Shown: positions 9,164 to 18,383, numbered from the stretch's first letter. The stretch is 64,000 nt of DNA from Massiliimalia massiliensis (GCF_900155615.1 NZ_FUHT01000002.1:434001-498000); one strand, 5' to 3'. Program-made: numbers and translations. Notes: a model not told the origin generated them from the sequence alone.

Positions 9164-9180
9164 TCCCTTTCTGAACGTAA

Positions 9181-10026
9181 TTATGCTTTCATGCCAGTCA
9201 TAACGATTCCCTTTACAAAGAAATCCTGTGCAGCGAAGAATAAAATGAGAACCGGAAGTACGCTAATTGTCAGTCCTGCCATTAATACGCCCCAGTTAGT
9301 AGCATAAGTGCCCTGCAGTGAGGCTACCCCAACAGTTAATGTTACCTTTTCCGGAGAAATAATAAAGACTAATGGATTCAGATAATCTGTCCAAGAACCA
9401 TTGAAAACAAATATTCCTAATGTAGCCAATGCAGGTTTACTTAACGGCAAAAAAATTCTGGAAAAAATTCCAAATTGGGAACAGCCGTCAATTTTTGCTG
9501 CCTCCGACAATTCATCTGGCATGGTTATAAAAAATTGTCTCATTAAAAAAGTGCCAAACGCCGTAGCCAATCCGGGGAGAATTAACGCCGTATGAGTATC
9601 GACTAGCCCTAACATTTTGAAAATGATAAAGTTTGGTATTAACGTCACATGTGCAGGTACCATAAGAGTGGCCAAATATAAGAAGAACAGTTTATCTCTT
9701 CCTTTAAACTTTAATTTTGCGAAAACATATCCGGCCAAAGAACTTGTGAAAAGCTGCCCAATTGTCACAATTACCGCAATTTTCAAACTATTCATGAAAT
9801 ACTGTAGAAATGTAACCTTATTAAAAAGCCAATCATAATTTTCGAATGTGAATACTTTCCCAAAAATCTGGGGCGGATATGTAAATATTTCACCAGCTTC
9901 TTTAAATGATGTTGCACACATTAGAATAAATGGAAGGACAATGCATAGAGAAACTGGAATCAGAATTAAATGCAACGGTAGATGCCACAGAATTTCTCTT
10001 TGTTTTTTCTTTGACATTATTAACAC
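9181..10026 (-). CDS. Carbohydrate ABC transporter permease (MalG-like)
   Basis: A 281-residue inner-membrane permease with about six membrane helices. The EAA loop is visible as ELSEAAKIDGCSQFGIFSRIFLPLSKPA, which contacts the ATPase. It pairs with the MalF-like gene just upstream (10-base gap) and with the binding protein at 10989. No ATPase is encoded in this operon, so a shared MsmK-type ATPase such as the one at 15736-16776 is presumably used. A start a few codons downstream (MSKKKQRE) is also plausible. Confidence 0.93.
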   Translation of the reverse strand: MLIMSKKKQREILWHLPLHLILIPVSLCIVLPFILMCATSFKEAGEIFTYPPQIFGKVFTFENYDWLFNKVTFLQYFMNSLKIAVIVTIGQLFTSSLAGYVFAKLKFKGRDKLFFLYLATLMVPAHVTLIPNFIIFKMLGLVDTHTALILPGLATAFGTFLMRQFFITMPDELSEAAKIDGCSQFGIFSRIFLPLSKPALATLGIFVFNGSWTDYLNPLVFIISPEKVTLTVGVASLQGTYATNWGVLMAGLTISVLPVLILFFAAQDFFVKGIVMTGMKA

Positions 10027-10036
10027 TCCCTTCCGT

Positions 10037-10918
10037 TTACGATGACCAATTCTCGGATTTGTTAAACCTAAACTGTAAAAATGTCAGGATAAGTACAATT
10101 ATAAAAAGAATATAGGAAATTGCAGTTGCATAACCCATATCAAAATAACGAAAAGCTTGTTGATAAAGATAATGTACCATTACCGAAGTACTTCTTCCCG
10201 GTCCACCTTCAGTCATTAGCATTACAATGTCAAACACCTGGAAAGACCCGATTACTACCATAACAGTCACAAAAAATGTGGTAGGGGACAGTAAGGGAAT
10301 GGTGATATTTCGGAATTTGTGCCAGGCGTTTCCTCCGTCCATTTCAACCGCCTCGTAATAGCTGTTTGGAATTCCTTGTAACCCGGCCAGAAATATCAAC
10401 ATATAGTATCCAATATTTTTCCAAACAAATACGAATATAATTGAAAACATCGACCAGTTAGCATCTGTAAGCCAGTTTGGTCCGGCAATTCCAAACCAGG
10501 ACAAAAAATAATTGACAAATCCATAGTCTGGTACCAATAACCATTTCCACATCACAGAAACTACTACATTAGAAGATATTACCGGCAAAAATATTAAAAC
10601 TCGATAAAACTTTTTACCTAATATCTGTTGATTTAGTGCCATAGCAATTAACAGGGAAGCAATAATTACCATAGGAACAGAACACGCCGTAAAAATCAAA
10701 GTATTAACTAGCACCTGTATAAAAATTTCATCCTGAGTAAAAAGTCGAATATAATTATCGAATCCAATAAACTTTGGGGTCGACAACATATCCCATTGCA
10801 TAAAGCTCAATACGAAAGCGCTTACAATTGGTATTAGTACAAACAAAAGAAAACATATTAAGTTTGGGAGTAAAAAAATTCCAGCCCAAGTTGAATCCCT
10901 TTGCATCATTTTTTTCAT
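10037..10918 (-). CDS. Carbohydrate ABC transporter permease (MalF-like)
   Basis: A permease of about 293 residues with six membrane helices and an EAA loop (YYEAVEMDGGNAWHKFRNITIPLLSP). The start MKKMMQRDSTW at 10918 is chosen because GGAG lies eight bases upstream; a longer frame to 10960 lacks a ribosome site. It forms the CUT1 import channel with the MalG-like protein encoded next. It lies between the binding-protein gene and malG-like gene, the usual CUT1 order. Confidence 0.93.
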   Translation of the reverse strand: MKKMMQRDSTWAGIFLLPNLICFLLFVLIPIVSAFVLSFMQWDMLSTPKFIGFDNYIRLFTQDEIFIQVLVNTLIFTACSVPMVIIASLLIAMALNQQILGKKFYRVLIFLPVISSNVVVSVMWKWLLVPDYGFVNYFLSWFGIAGPNWLTDANWSMFSIIFVFVWKNIGYYMLIFLAGLQGIPNSYYEAVEMDGGNAWHKFRNITIPLLSPTTFFVTVMVVIGSFQVFDIVMLMTEGGPGRSTSVMVHYLYQQAFRYFDMGYATAISYILFIIVLILTFLQFRFNKSENWSS

Positions 10919-10988
10919 CTTACCATCTCCAAATCCATAATCCTGCCGCTGTCTGAGCAATTAGGACAGCGGCAGTTCTGGATATCAA

Positions 10989-12317
10989 TTATTTGCTCAA
11001 TGCTTCGGTTGCTCGTTTCTCTATATTGAGGATTGTAGTCTGTGCATCCTGATCATTATAATAGAAGTTTTTAATCTCTTCATCAGTAATGTCGCGCACA
11101 TTAGCACCCGCCATATGAGTTGGGGCAACAATCGCATTTTTAAATATAGAAGTCATGTTGACGAATTCCGCAGGATGAACGTCTGGATTAAACCATTGAT
11201 CCTGGTTTTCTGGTTCATACATTTCTACACGATTGCTCATCCATAATCCACTCTGTACAAATGGAAGCTGGAAATCTGTCGAAGCTAGATGGGAAATTAG
11301 TTTCAGTGTTTCTTCCTTGTGTTTGGTACCCGTCCAACCTGCTACATTATAAGAACTGAGAACGGCATTCATAGTCTTACCATCCATTGTCGGCAATGGA
11401 GCGACTCCGAAATCGAAGTCCATATTGGCTAATTCCTGCATAGAGAAAGACCCTTGGTTTACCATCGCAATTTTTCCGGTCTGCAGCATTTGATTGGCGG
11501 ACATACCGCTTTTGCTAGAAACATTAGCCTCCGGAGCCACACCATATTTCACACGAAGATCTTTAAATTTCTGCATTACATCTATCATTTTGTCGGGATC
11601 GCTGATCTTGCATGAGGTATAATCTTCATTAAAAATCGTGACCCCCATATTGACCAGATATTGCTGCAATGGCATGAAGTCAACTTCAAAGCCAAAGGCA
11701 CCATACTGTTCTACCGTATCTCCATTTTTAATAGTCAATTTTTGAGCAGCATCTAAGAATTCTTCCCATGTCCATGCTTCGTCCGGATTGCTTGGAGGCA
11801 TCTCAACATTTGCTTTTTCAAATAAATCACGATTATAGAATAGAATATTTCCTACAATACAACTATCAATACCATAGAATTTGTCACCCACTTTGCTTTT
11901 GGTTGCAGACCATGGTAAAAAATCCTCTTCCTTATAATATTGATGGTATATATCAGTTAAGTCTAATAGCTGCCCTTGTTCAATAAACTGACGATAAAAC
12001 GGAACATCCATATAAAAAGTATCTGGCGCCGCTCCTCCTGCCATCATAGTAAGTAATTTTGTATGATGCTCTTCTGAGGGGCCAGAAATGTATTCCACCT
12101 TTATTCCTGGGTTCTGATCCATAAAGGATTGCAAGCAGGCTTTATTTGCTTCTGTTTCATAAACACTTGCTTCCCATCCCATGAATTGAAGCGTAACATC
12201 CCCGGATTTTCTGGTATTGTTTTGAGATGTCGTGTTATCCGCTGTTCCGCAAGAAATCAGACTGGCTGCCATGAGTGCAGCGCATAAAACTGTGCTAACT
12301 GTCTTTTTCATTTTCAT
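10989..12317 (-). CDS. Sugar-binding lipoprotein of CUT1 importer
   Basis: An extracellular solute-binding protein of about 442 residues. The signal peptide ends in a lipobox (SLISC), so the mature protein is a lipoprotein on the outer face of the membrane. The body has the COG1653 pattern (LQFMGWEASVYE, FNEDY, WTWEEFLDAAQKLT). The start at 12317 is preferred because AGGAG lies seven bases upstream; the ATG at 12323 is too close. LacI-type operators sit 77-183 bases upstream. The ligand cannot be read from sequence. Confidence 0.93.
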   Translation of the reverse strand: MKMKKTVSTVLCAALMAASLISCGTADNTTSQNNTRKSGDVTLQFMGWEASVYETEANKACLQSFMDQNPGIKVEYISGPSEEHHTKLLTMMAGGAAPDTFYMDVPFYRQFIEQGQLLDLTDIYHQYYKEEDFLPWSATKSKVGDKFYGIDSCIVGNILFYNRDLFEKANVEMPPSNPDEAWTWEEFLDAAQKLTIKNGDTVEQYGAFGFEVDFMPLQQYLVNMGVTIFNEDYTSCKISDPDKMIDVMQKFKDLRVKYGVAPEANVSSKSGMSANQMLQTGKIAMVNQGSFSMQELANMDFDFGVAPLPTMDGKTMNAVLSSYNVAGWTGTKHKEETLKLISHLASTDFQLPFVQSGLWMSNRVEMYEPENQDQWFNPDVHPAEFVNMTSIFKNAIVAPTHMAGANVRDITDEEIKNFYYNDQDAQTTILNIEKRATEALSK

Positions 12318-12393
12318 ATACATACTCCTTTCAGTATTGACGTTATCCTTTGATGAGATTTCTATTTCAGAACTGTCAGCCTCCTTTCAAATA

Positions 12394-12407
12394 TGATAAC
12401 GTTGCCA
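12394..12407. promoter_or_regulatory. LacI-type operator O1 upstream of the importer operon
   Basis: TGATAACGTTGCCA, an imperfect palindrome with the central ACGT typical of LacI-family sites. It lies 77 bases upstream of the binding-protein start and matches the two other copies at 12482-12499 and 13581-13594. Confidence 0.7.
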
Positions 12408-12480
12408 CATTTTGGCAATAATACCATTTATAACAATACTTTTATTATATACATACCATAATTGATCTGTATTAAGCATC

Positions 12481-12500
12481 GTGTGGTAACGTTATCACAC
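12481..12500. promoter_or_regulatory. LacI-type operator O2
   Basis: GTGTGGTAACGTTATCACAC, palindromic at 18 of 20 positions, between the LacI gene and the importer operon. With O1 it is spaced about 90 bases apart, close enough for looping or for covering an intervening promoter. A TATAAT reading leftward lies between the two at about 12436-12441, but no good -35 was found. Confidence 0.7.
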
Positions 12501-12556
12501 AATTGAAAACAATTTGCACCTCTTTTTCATAAAGCGATACAAAATTGATTCGAATC

Positions 12557-13564
12557 TTATTCATCAAATGCCCCATAGAAATTCATGGATGGCCTTGCAA
12601 TAAATTTGGAAATAAACTTTTTCATCATCGGTACCTTTTCCGTTTGTCCAGAAACTAAATTTACAATTGCATCTGCACAATATTCACCGATCATTTCAAA
12701 ATTGTGATCAAGTGCTGCTAATCCAAGATAATCACACCATGGATTGTTATCGTAGGCTATCAAGCTGACATCCTTTCCCACCTCCATATTTAAATCCCTG
12801 AATATTTTAAGGAACGCGATGGTAATATCAGTAACGCCGGCAATAACAGCGGTCGGCTTCTCTCTCAGCACCCTTTCTCTGAGCGTCTCATACCCATCAC
12901 GATTTCCATGTGGTAATAAGAAAAAATCTTCCTGCTTTACCTCAGTCCCAATTTCCTTCATAGCTCTTGCATAACCATAATATTCTTCATTGACTAAGTT
13001 TGCTTGCTGCTCTGAATCTAAAAAATGTTCTACAAACAAAATGGAACGATGTCCTCGGTCAATCAGCATTCTGGTAATATCATAACTTAATTTATTATCA
13101 TCAATAATGGCGGTGTGCAACCCGGTATACTGCTGACCAAATAATTGCAAAATCGGAATATTATTTTTTTCACACTGCTGAATTAAATCCCGATTCGCAT
13201 AATTTGAAAAAAAGCAGATCATTCCATCAACACGGGACGAAATGAGAGATTCTAAACATCCGCGTTCATATTCCCTTTTTCCGTTGGTATATACGATTAA
13301 CAACCGATAGCCATACTGATGTAGAATCTGCTCTACATAACATTCTAAAAAATCCATCTCACTAAGCAGCATCATACCAATTGTCTTGGATCTGTCCTCA
13401 CGTAAGCTTCTGGCAGTCAAGTTTGGCGTATATCCTATTTGAGCTGCAATTTCAAGGATATGCTCCCTCTTTTCTGGAGAGATATATACATTTTCTCGAA
13501 ACGCCCGTGAAGCAGTAGATAATGAAACCCCCGCTTCTCTGGCCACATCTTTTAAAGTAATCAT
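12557..13564 (-). CDS. LacI-family transcriptional regulator
   Basis: A 335-residue repressor with the N-terminal LacI helix-turn-helix (MITLKDVAREAGVSLSTASRAF, residues 1-22), a hinge helix (ARSLREDRSKTIG) and a periplasmic-binding-protein-like sugar-sensing domain. It lies upstream of, and in the same direction as, the importer operon starting at 12317. A perfect TGACAACGTTGTCA palindrome 17 bases before its start suggests autoregulation, and two related sites precede the importer operon. It is the probable regulator of the whole sugar cargo. Confidence 0.93.
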   Translation of the reverse strand: MITLKDVAREAGVSLSTASRAFRENVYISPEKREHILEIAAQIGYTPNLTARSLREDRSKTIGMMLLSEMDFLECYVEQILHQYGYRLLIVYTNGKREYERGCLESLISSRVDGMICFFSNYANRDLIQQCEKNNIPILQLFGQQYTGLHTAIIDDNKLSYDITRMLIDRGHRSILFVEHFLDSEQQANLVNEEYYGYARAMKEIGTEVKQEDFFLLPHGNRDGYETLRERVLREKPTAVIAGVTDITIAFLKIFRDLNMEVGKDVSLIAYDNNPWCDYLGLAALDHNFEMIGEYCADAIVNLVSGQTEKVPMMKKFISKFIARPSMNFYGAFDE

Positions 13565-13580
13565 TTAATATTCACCTTTG

Positions 13581-13594
13581 TGACAACGTTGTCA
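13581..13594. promoter_or_regulatory. LacI-type operator O3 before the LacI gene
   Basis: TGACAACGTTGTCA is a perfect 14-base palindrome located 17 bases upstream of the regulator's start codon, so binding would block its own expression. Confidence 0.75.
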
Positions 13595-13599
13595 TATTT

Positions 13600-14050
13600 T
13601 CGTATTTATTATATATCGCCGACTATTTTTTGTCAAGTATTTTCTTGAATTTATTCGATCTATACAAAATATAAACTTCTATTTTTATTTCAAGTGACTC
13701 ATATCAGTATTACCTCTTATTAAACTTCGCTATACAGATTTGTACTCTTCACAGAAGATTCGATTTTTCCCCCACTGCAACAGCAAGCTGTAGCTTTTTC
13801 GTCGTGTATAGGTGAATGAAATTTACAAATGTGGCTGCTTCGTTGAAATCAAGGTTACTAAAAAACTTTCTCGCTGCCCGGAAACAAAGAGAATGTGTTA
13901 AAAATAGTCCTCTCCAATTTCCTAGAAAAAATAGAATACAATTAAAAAATGGATACAACTACTTGAAAAATCAGATAGAAGTTCCTCTTTTTTCTCTTTG
14001 ATTCAGCTTTACTCTTAGGCCTCCATAGTAAAACTGTTTTGGAAATTATC
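13600..14050. other. Intergenic stretch, AT-rich, no convincing gene
   Basis: About 450 bases between the LacI operator and the end of the frameshifted regulator. Short frames exist (for example 13749-13958 on the minus strand) but they lack a ribosome site and any recognisable domain. No structured RNA was recognised. Confidence 0.5.
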
Positions 14051-15257
14051 TCAAAAGTCCAGTAAGTCCGTATGAATATCCAAAAATGGAGTAAAATACT
14101 TTTTTCGGGGTGCCAGCAGGCTTTTTAACTCAGTCTTGAAGATGATAAGATACCGTTTGCACAGCTCCGGATTGATTGTTTCCTCTATCCGTTCTAAAAA
14201 ATATTTATTCCAAGTAAATTTCCCAAAACCATAGCTTTCCCGACCGGTTACAATAAACTTCTAAAATATAATAAATCTCTCCTACGCAGGTCAAATAAGA
14301 ATATAACTTATAGGAAAGATACGGACACTGGAAGCACGAAAATCCCTTTACTGACAGGACTTGTGTTAGTTTTGATATGATGATCTGTATGTACAGTTTT
14401 GAAACGCGGGAAGATTCTTTTGAAACGTGAGGTATTGTCTCATTCCGGAGCTTCACCTTTAAAGTGAAAGCGATTTCTTCTTTATCGATCGGCACATCGG
14501 AAATTTGAAACATCGTAGATAAATATCCGTTAAGATAGATCGCACTGCCTTGATTCCCGGAAAAAGTACATAGGGTGATATATCCCAGTTCTTGCAGTTT
14601 CTTTAACAGCCGGCTGACTCCCGCCTTAGAGATTCCCCAGCGTTCTGATAAATCAGTATAGCTGACGACAGGATTACCAGTATTATTCCGAAAATAAACA
14701 ACCGGTCCCTTTGCAGACCCCTGCACTCTTTCGTCATGATAGACTGTGTTCAGCCACAGATCCAGTACAATGTCTAATTCGCTGCATTTTTCAATAGAGA
14801 TCAGTTCACTGACAGACGCTACCGGGAAAAAGAAAAATCCAGTATCCTTTTGGCAAGGGGCATGATACCCCAGAACAGAATTATTCTTTTTCCAATCTGG
14901 GATAACTACTTTCACCAGATTTTTGTGTTCCATCAATGTGAATTCCATAAAGTGATGATCCTGTAATAACTTCAGGACATCTATCGTTTGATGCTGGTAC
15001 TTTAGTCTGAAACAGCTTGTTAGTTCCTTGAGAGAAAATATCCATTCTCCCGGCCCGATTAAATAGGAGATTCCGTCCATTCTGCGGTATGAGGATCGGA
15101 AGTTGGCAAAGCTGTACAGGACTAAAAGAGCAAAAAAATAAGAACCTCCGGTTTTTCGAAGATTCTTATCATTCATTAGTTTTCTTATGAACTCACGGTA
15201 GATCCTACAACGAGGATAATCCACGAGTTGTTTTATTTGTAATCGATATGTGTTCAT
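14051..15257 (-). pseudogene. Element winged-helix (MarR-type) regulator, frameshifted near its end
   Basis: The readable frame runs from the ATG at 15257 (AGGAG eight bases upstream) to 14205, about 350 residues. A winged helix-turn-helix is visible as SYTDLSERWGISKAGVSRLLKKLQELGYI. Near 14240 one extra base shifts the frame. In the alternative frame the protein would continue as ESYGFGKFTWNKYFLERIEE for about 57 further residues to a stop at 14051-14053. It sits next to the TGTCAAC repeats and the tRNA attachment site, a usual place for excision or transfer regulators. The shift is near the C terminus, so partial function is possible; a sequencing error cannot be excluded. Confidence 0.65.
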
Positions 15258-15287
15258 ATGACCGGCTCCTTTTTCATTCCTTAAAAA

Positions 15288-15340
15288 TGTCAACGGGAGC
15301 CAAACACCCTTGTCAACATTTCTGTCAACAGCGTGTCAAC
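15288..15340. repeat. Four TGTCAAC iterons beside the attachment site
   Basis: TGTCAAC occurs at 15288-15294, 15311-15317, 15323-15329 and 15334-15340, all in the same orientation. The last three are spaced 11-12 bases apart, about one helical turn. The first and last are part of a longer near-repeat, GTCAACGGGAGC and GTCAACGAGAGC. The position between a regulator gene and the element end suggests integrase/excisionase arm sites or the regulator's operator. Confidence 0.65.
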
Positions 15341-15468
15341 GAGAGCAAATAGGCGTCTATTGCACCAAACGACATTTATTGCAGCTATTTACAAGAAACG
15401 CCGTTCCGATATGGTCATTTAATACAAGAAAAGTTAGTTTTTTCATCAAAAGTTCAAAGAGTTCTTTT

Positions 15469-15513
15469 CTACGAACCAAAAGGTCGGGGGTTCGAATCCC
15501 TTCTGGCGTACCA
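15469..15513 (+). other. tRNA-Arg 3' half, element attachment site (attL/attR)
   Basis: The sequence from the anticodon loop CTACGAA through a T-arm with GGTTCGAATCC to the acceptor end and CCA matches the 3' half of a tRNA-Arg (ACG). The 5' anticodon strand, D-arm and 5' acceptor strand are absent, so it is not a functional gene. Such a half remains at the far end of an element that integrated into a tRNA gene. The native-looking terminator follows directly. Confidence 0.75.
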
Positions 15514-15552
15514 CAACAACGGACTTCATACGAAGTCCGTTGTTGTTTTTTG
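15513..15552 (+). terminator. Terminator following the tRNA-Arg fragment
   Basis: Arms 15513-15527 and 15532-15546 pair over 15 bases around a 4-base loop and are followed by five T residues. It is likely the original terminator of the tRNA gene on the chromosome side of the insertion. Confidence 0.85.
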
Positions 15553-15735
15553 TATTTCTATGAAAATTGCGGCAGATTCCCGCAACGCGGATAACCGCCG
15601 AACGATTTGAGCCGCAATTGATATATGCATATATGGAATATGTAACCTTTCTGACAAAAACACCGGGAACGCTATTTCATCTCGTTCCCGGTGTTTCTAT
15701 TTATTTGCTTTTTTCAGAAAGAATGCGTTTTGTCG

Positions 15736-16776
15736 TTAAGATACCGCTTCCTGCGCGTTATGGGAAAACAAGGAAAGGATGGCTGGCTGCACTTCTGTTC
15801 TATTTTCCTGCTGATCGAAAAACATTACAGACTGTTCCGAAAAATACATTTGGACAGTCTGACTATCGTCATCCCAAAAATGATCGCCCTTTACTATCAT
15901 GCGCCCAAACTCTGTCATAACATAATACAATGTTTCGCCACCCAAATGTTCCCGAGCCAGTACTTCTCCTTTCAAAGTCAGTCTGCGGCCCACGTCAGGC
16001 TGAAAATAGATCTCTTCCGGCCTGATAGCCGCATAATAATCTCCAAATTTTAGCACATTGGCCGGAGGCGACCCAATAAACTGTGCCACAAACAAGTTCT
16101 GCGGATTGGTATAAATCTCACGCGGCGTTCCCTGCTGCATAATGTTACCCCCGTTAAGCACGACAATATGAGTCCCCATAGACATCGCCTCTACCTGGTC
16201 ATGGGTAACATAAAGGAAGGTCGTGCCAAGGTGTTTATGCAAGGACGCAATCTCTACACGCATTTGACTGCGCAGCTTTGCATCTAGGTTGGAAAGCGGT
16301 TCGTCCATCAAAAAAGCCTTTGGCCGCTTTACAATCGCCCGTGCAAGCGCCACACGCTGGCGCTGTCCTCCCGACATCTGCGCCGGAAGCTTATCCAACT
16401 GATCTTCTAGCTGTACCAATTTCACAACACTATCAATCCGTTTTTGGCGTTCTTCTTTTGGTACCCGTTTAGCTTTCAGCCCATATTCAATGTTTTTGCG
16501 TACATTCATATGCGGGTACAGCGCGTAATTTTGGAATACCATGGCAATATCACGATCCTGCGGCTCCAATCCAGATACATCCTCATTGCCAATAATCAGG
16601 CGGCCGGCATCCTGTTTTTCTAATCCTGCTATAATACGCAGCAGGGTCGATTTCCCACAGCCCGACGGCCCCAGCAAAACTGTAAAAGAACCATCTTGAA
16701 TTTCTAGATTTATGCCATGGAGAACCGCAGTTTTCTTAAATCTTTTTTTAATATCTTGTAAAACAATCCTGCTCAC
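15736..16776 (-). CDS. Sugar-importer ATPase (MsmK/UgpC type)
   Basis: A 346-residue CUT1 ATPase. Walker A GPSGCGKST (residues 36-44), signature MSGGQ (134-138), Walker B FLMDEP (155-160) and the H-loop histidine H192 are all present, followed by the C-terminal regulatory TOBE-like domain. It is the last gene of an operon of metallophosphoesterase, binding protein, two permeases and tyrosine phosphatase, and its start overlaps the phosphatase stop by one base. It is the only importer ATPase in the window, so it may also serve the two importers that lack one. Confidence 0.95.
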   Translation of the reverse strand: MSRIVLQDIKKRFKKTAVLHGINLEIQDGSFTVLLGPSGCGKSTLLRIIAGLEKQDAGRLIIGNEDVSGLEPQDRDIAMVFQNYALYPHMNVRKNIEYGLKAKRVPKEERQKRIDSVVKLVQLEDQLDKLPAQMSGGQRQRVALARAIVKRPKAFLMDEPLSNLDAKLRSQMRVEIASLHKHLGTTFLYVTHDQVEAMSMGTHIVVLNGGNIMQQGTPREIYTNPQNLFVAQFIGSPPANVLKFGDYYAAIRPEEIYFQPDVGRRLTLKGEVLAREHLGGETLYYVMTEFGRMIVKGDHFWDDDSQTVQMYFSEQSVMFFDQQENRTEVQPAILSLFSHNAQEAVS

Positions 16777-17519
16777 TATGCCACTCCCTCTTTATCGTTG
16801 ACCAATCTTTGGCACAACGCGGTGATTTCTTCCTGGGAAAAGCCCAAATGTGCAAGATACCCCTTGGCGCCATGATAGGTGTAATTCAAATGATCAACAA
16901 AAACCGAAATATATTCTGGTTTTGCCGCAAGCATCGCCTGCACATTTTCTTTTTCCATGCCCTTCGGAACATTATTTTCTAACTGCTCAACCAGTGGACG
17001 GAGCAATTCTTCCGTAAAAGTATATTCCCACACAACATCGTCTTTTGCTACGCCGCAGGCCAGTAAAAGTATTGCGGCTAGAACCCCGGTACGGTCTTTT
17101 CCGGCAGTACAATGGAACAAAACTCCACCATGGCTGTGTAAAATAGTATCAAAAATCTGAAAGAACGAATCAGTGCAGTGGTCTGCCATGTAGATATAAA
17201 GTTGACCCATATCAATTTTTTTCTGCGCCAGCGCTTCCGGAGAAGCATCGGCAGAAAACACCGGGATTGAGTGATAATCAAATCGGCTGTCACGAGATAG
17301 CGGATTCTCGCTTTGAGCAACCTCTTCCGGACTCCTCAGGTCAATTACCGTGCGGATGCCAAAATCGTATAAAACATCCATATCGCGCCGCGTCAATTTA
17401 TCCGGATTTTCACAGCGGATATACGCCTTGTCGCTGGTCAGCATATTCCCAGCGCGATACCCTCCCAAATGCCGGGCGTTTATCAGCCCCTCCATTGGGA
17501 TATGTGTCGTTATCTTCAT
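16776..17519 (-). CDS. Tyrosine-protein phosphatase family protein
   Basis: A 247-residue protein with the CX5R signature in HCTAGKDRTG (C137 nucleophile, R143) and the N-terminal NARHLGGYR segment typical of PF13350-type phosphatases. Asp61-Leu-Arg-Ser-Pro-Glu lies in the IDLRSPEE motif. It is cytoplasmic, with no signal peptide. It is embedded between permease and ATPase genes with one-base overlaps, which suggests the imported compound is phosphorylated and is dephosphorylated inside; the substrate is not known. Confidence 0.88.
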   Translation of the reverse strand: MKITTHIPMEGLINARHLGGYRAGNMLTSDKAYIRCENPDKLTRRDMDVLYDFGIRTVIDLRSPEEVAQSENPLSRDSRFDYHSIPVFSADASPEALAQKKIDMGQLYIYMADHCTDSFFQIFDTILHSHGGVLFHCTAGKDRTGVLAAILLLACGVAKDDVVWEYTFTEELLRPLVEQLENNVPKGMEKENVQAMLAAKPEYISVFVDHLNYTYHGAKGYLAHLGFSQEEITALCQRLVNDKEGVA

Positions 17520-18370
17520 TATTTAATCCCCCATTTCACAAAGGATTGGATCACCTGTTTTTGAATCAGCAAATATAGGATCAGAATTGGCAGGCTTGCC
17601 AATACAGAAGCCGCCATCAACGGTCCCCACGAAGTAAGCTCTGCGGACATAAAAGAACGCAAGCCAAGCTGAAGGGTGGTCTGTCCCTGTGAGATGATCA
17701 AGGCAGGCCAAAAATAATCGTTCCAGGAATTGATAAACAGCAGGATTCCCAAGGACACGATGCTGGATTTAATATTAGGCAGAATCAGCTTAAACAATAC
17801 CCCGCAGGCAGACATCTTATCCATTACCCCAGCCTCAATCAACGCCTTTGGAAAAGATTTAAAAGACGGATACAGGGACAATATCGCAAAGGCGGAGGCC
17901 ATGTTGGGGACAATAACCCCCATCAGGGAATCCCGGAAGCCCATTCCAACAATCGTGGTATAGTTTGGGATCATAATCGCCTGAAACGGTACCAGCCAAG
18001 TCAGTGAAAAAAGGGCATATATCAGCTTAGACCCCGCAAAATCCCACCGGGTTAACGCATAGGCTGCCATCACTGCGGTGCAAAGCTGCAAAATTGTTTG
18101 AGAAAGCGCCATCACCAAGGTGTTAGCCGTCATCCCTACCATGTCGATTGCTTCCATTGCATAAGTATAGTTTTCAAGCGACCAGCTGGACGGGAGCAGG
18201 GAGTTGTTAAAAATTTCTCCCGCACCCTTAAAAGAACTGATCACCATCCAGTAGATGGGAAAAATCGCAAACAAACACAACAGGATCAAAAGCAGATGTT
18301 TGCCGCCGGTACCCCATCGAATACGCCTTTTTTTCGTAGCCGGCGCAGCTGGTTCCATCTGTAATTCCAT
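17519..18370 (-). CDS. Carbohydrate ABC transporter permease (MalG/UgpE-like)
   Basis: A permease of about 283 residues with six membrane helices and an EAA loop (ALIEAGVMDKMSACGVLFKLILPNIKSS). Note that the usual EAA...G glycine context is slightly altered (EAGVMD). The start MELQMEPAAP at 18370 has GGAG nine bases upstream; the longer frame to 18403 would overlap the preceding gene. It partners the gene at 18384. Confidence 0.92.
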   Translation of the reverse strand: MELQMEPAAPATKKRRIRWGTGGKHLLLILLCLFAIFPIYWMVISSFKGAGEIFNNSLLPSSWSLENYTYAMEAIDMVGMTANTLVMALSQTILQLCTAVMAAYALTRWDFAGSKLIYALFSLTWLVPFQAIMIPNYTTIVGMGFRDSLMGVIVPNMASAFAILSLYPSFKSFPKALIEAGVMDKMSACGVLFKLILPNIKSSIVSLGILLFINSWNDYFWPALIISQGQTTLQLGLRSFMSAELTSWGPLMAASVLASLPILILYLLIQKQVIQSFVKWGIK

Positions 18371-18383
18371 AGGCAGATACTCC

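Larger units (their letters stand above)
15258..15735. other. Element end and junction to chromosome, no gene
   Basis: This stretch of about 480 bases carries the TGTCAAC iterons, the 3' half of a tRNA-Arg gene and a strong terminator. The ORFs seen across it are chance frames through these sites. The segment 15560-15735 shows a hairpin GGGAACG...CGTTCCC near 15664-15690, likely the terminator of the ATPase operon that ends at 15736. Confidence 0.6.

Noticed and set aside
13749-13958. 69-codon minus-strand frame after the regulator
   Set aside because: No ribosome site, no domain and poor codon use; probably chance.
15288-15340. CRISPR array
   Set aside because: Repeats are 7 bases with 4-16-base gaps, far too short, and no cas gene is present.
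15438-15513. Full tRNA gene at the element end
   Set aside because: Only the 3' half folds; the D-arm and both 5' strands are missing.
15310-15594. 94-codon plus-strand frame across the element end
   Set aside because: It runs through the tRNA half and its terminator and has no ribosome site.
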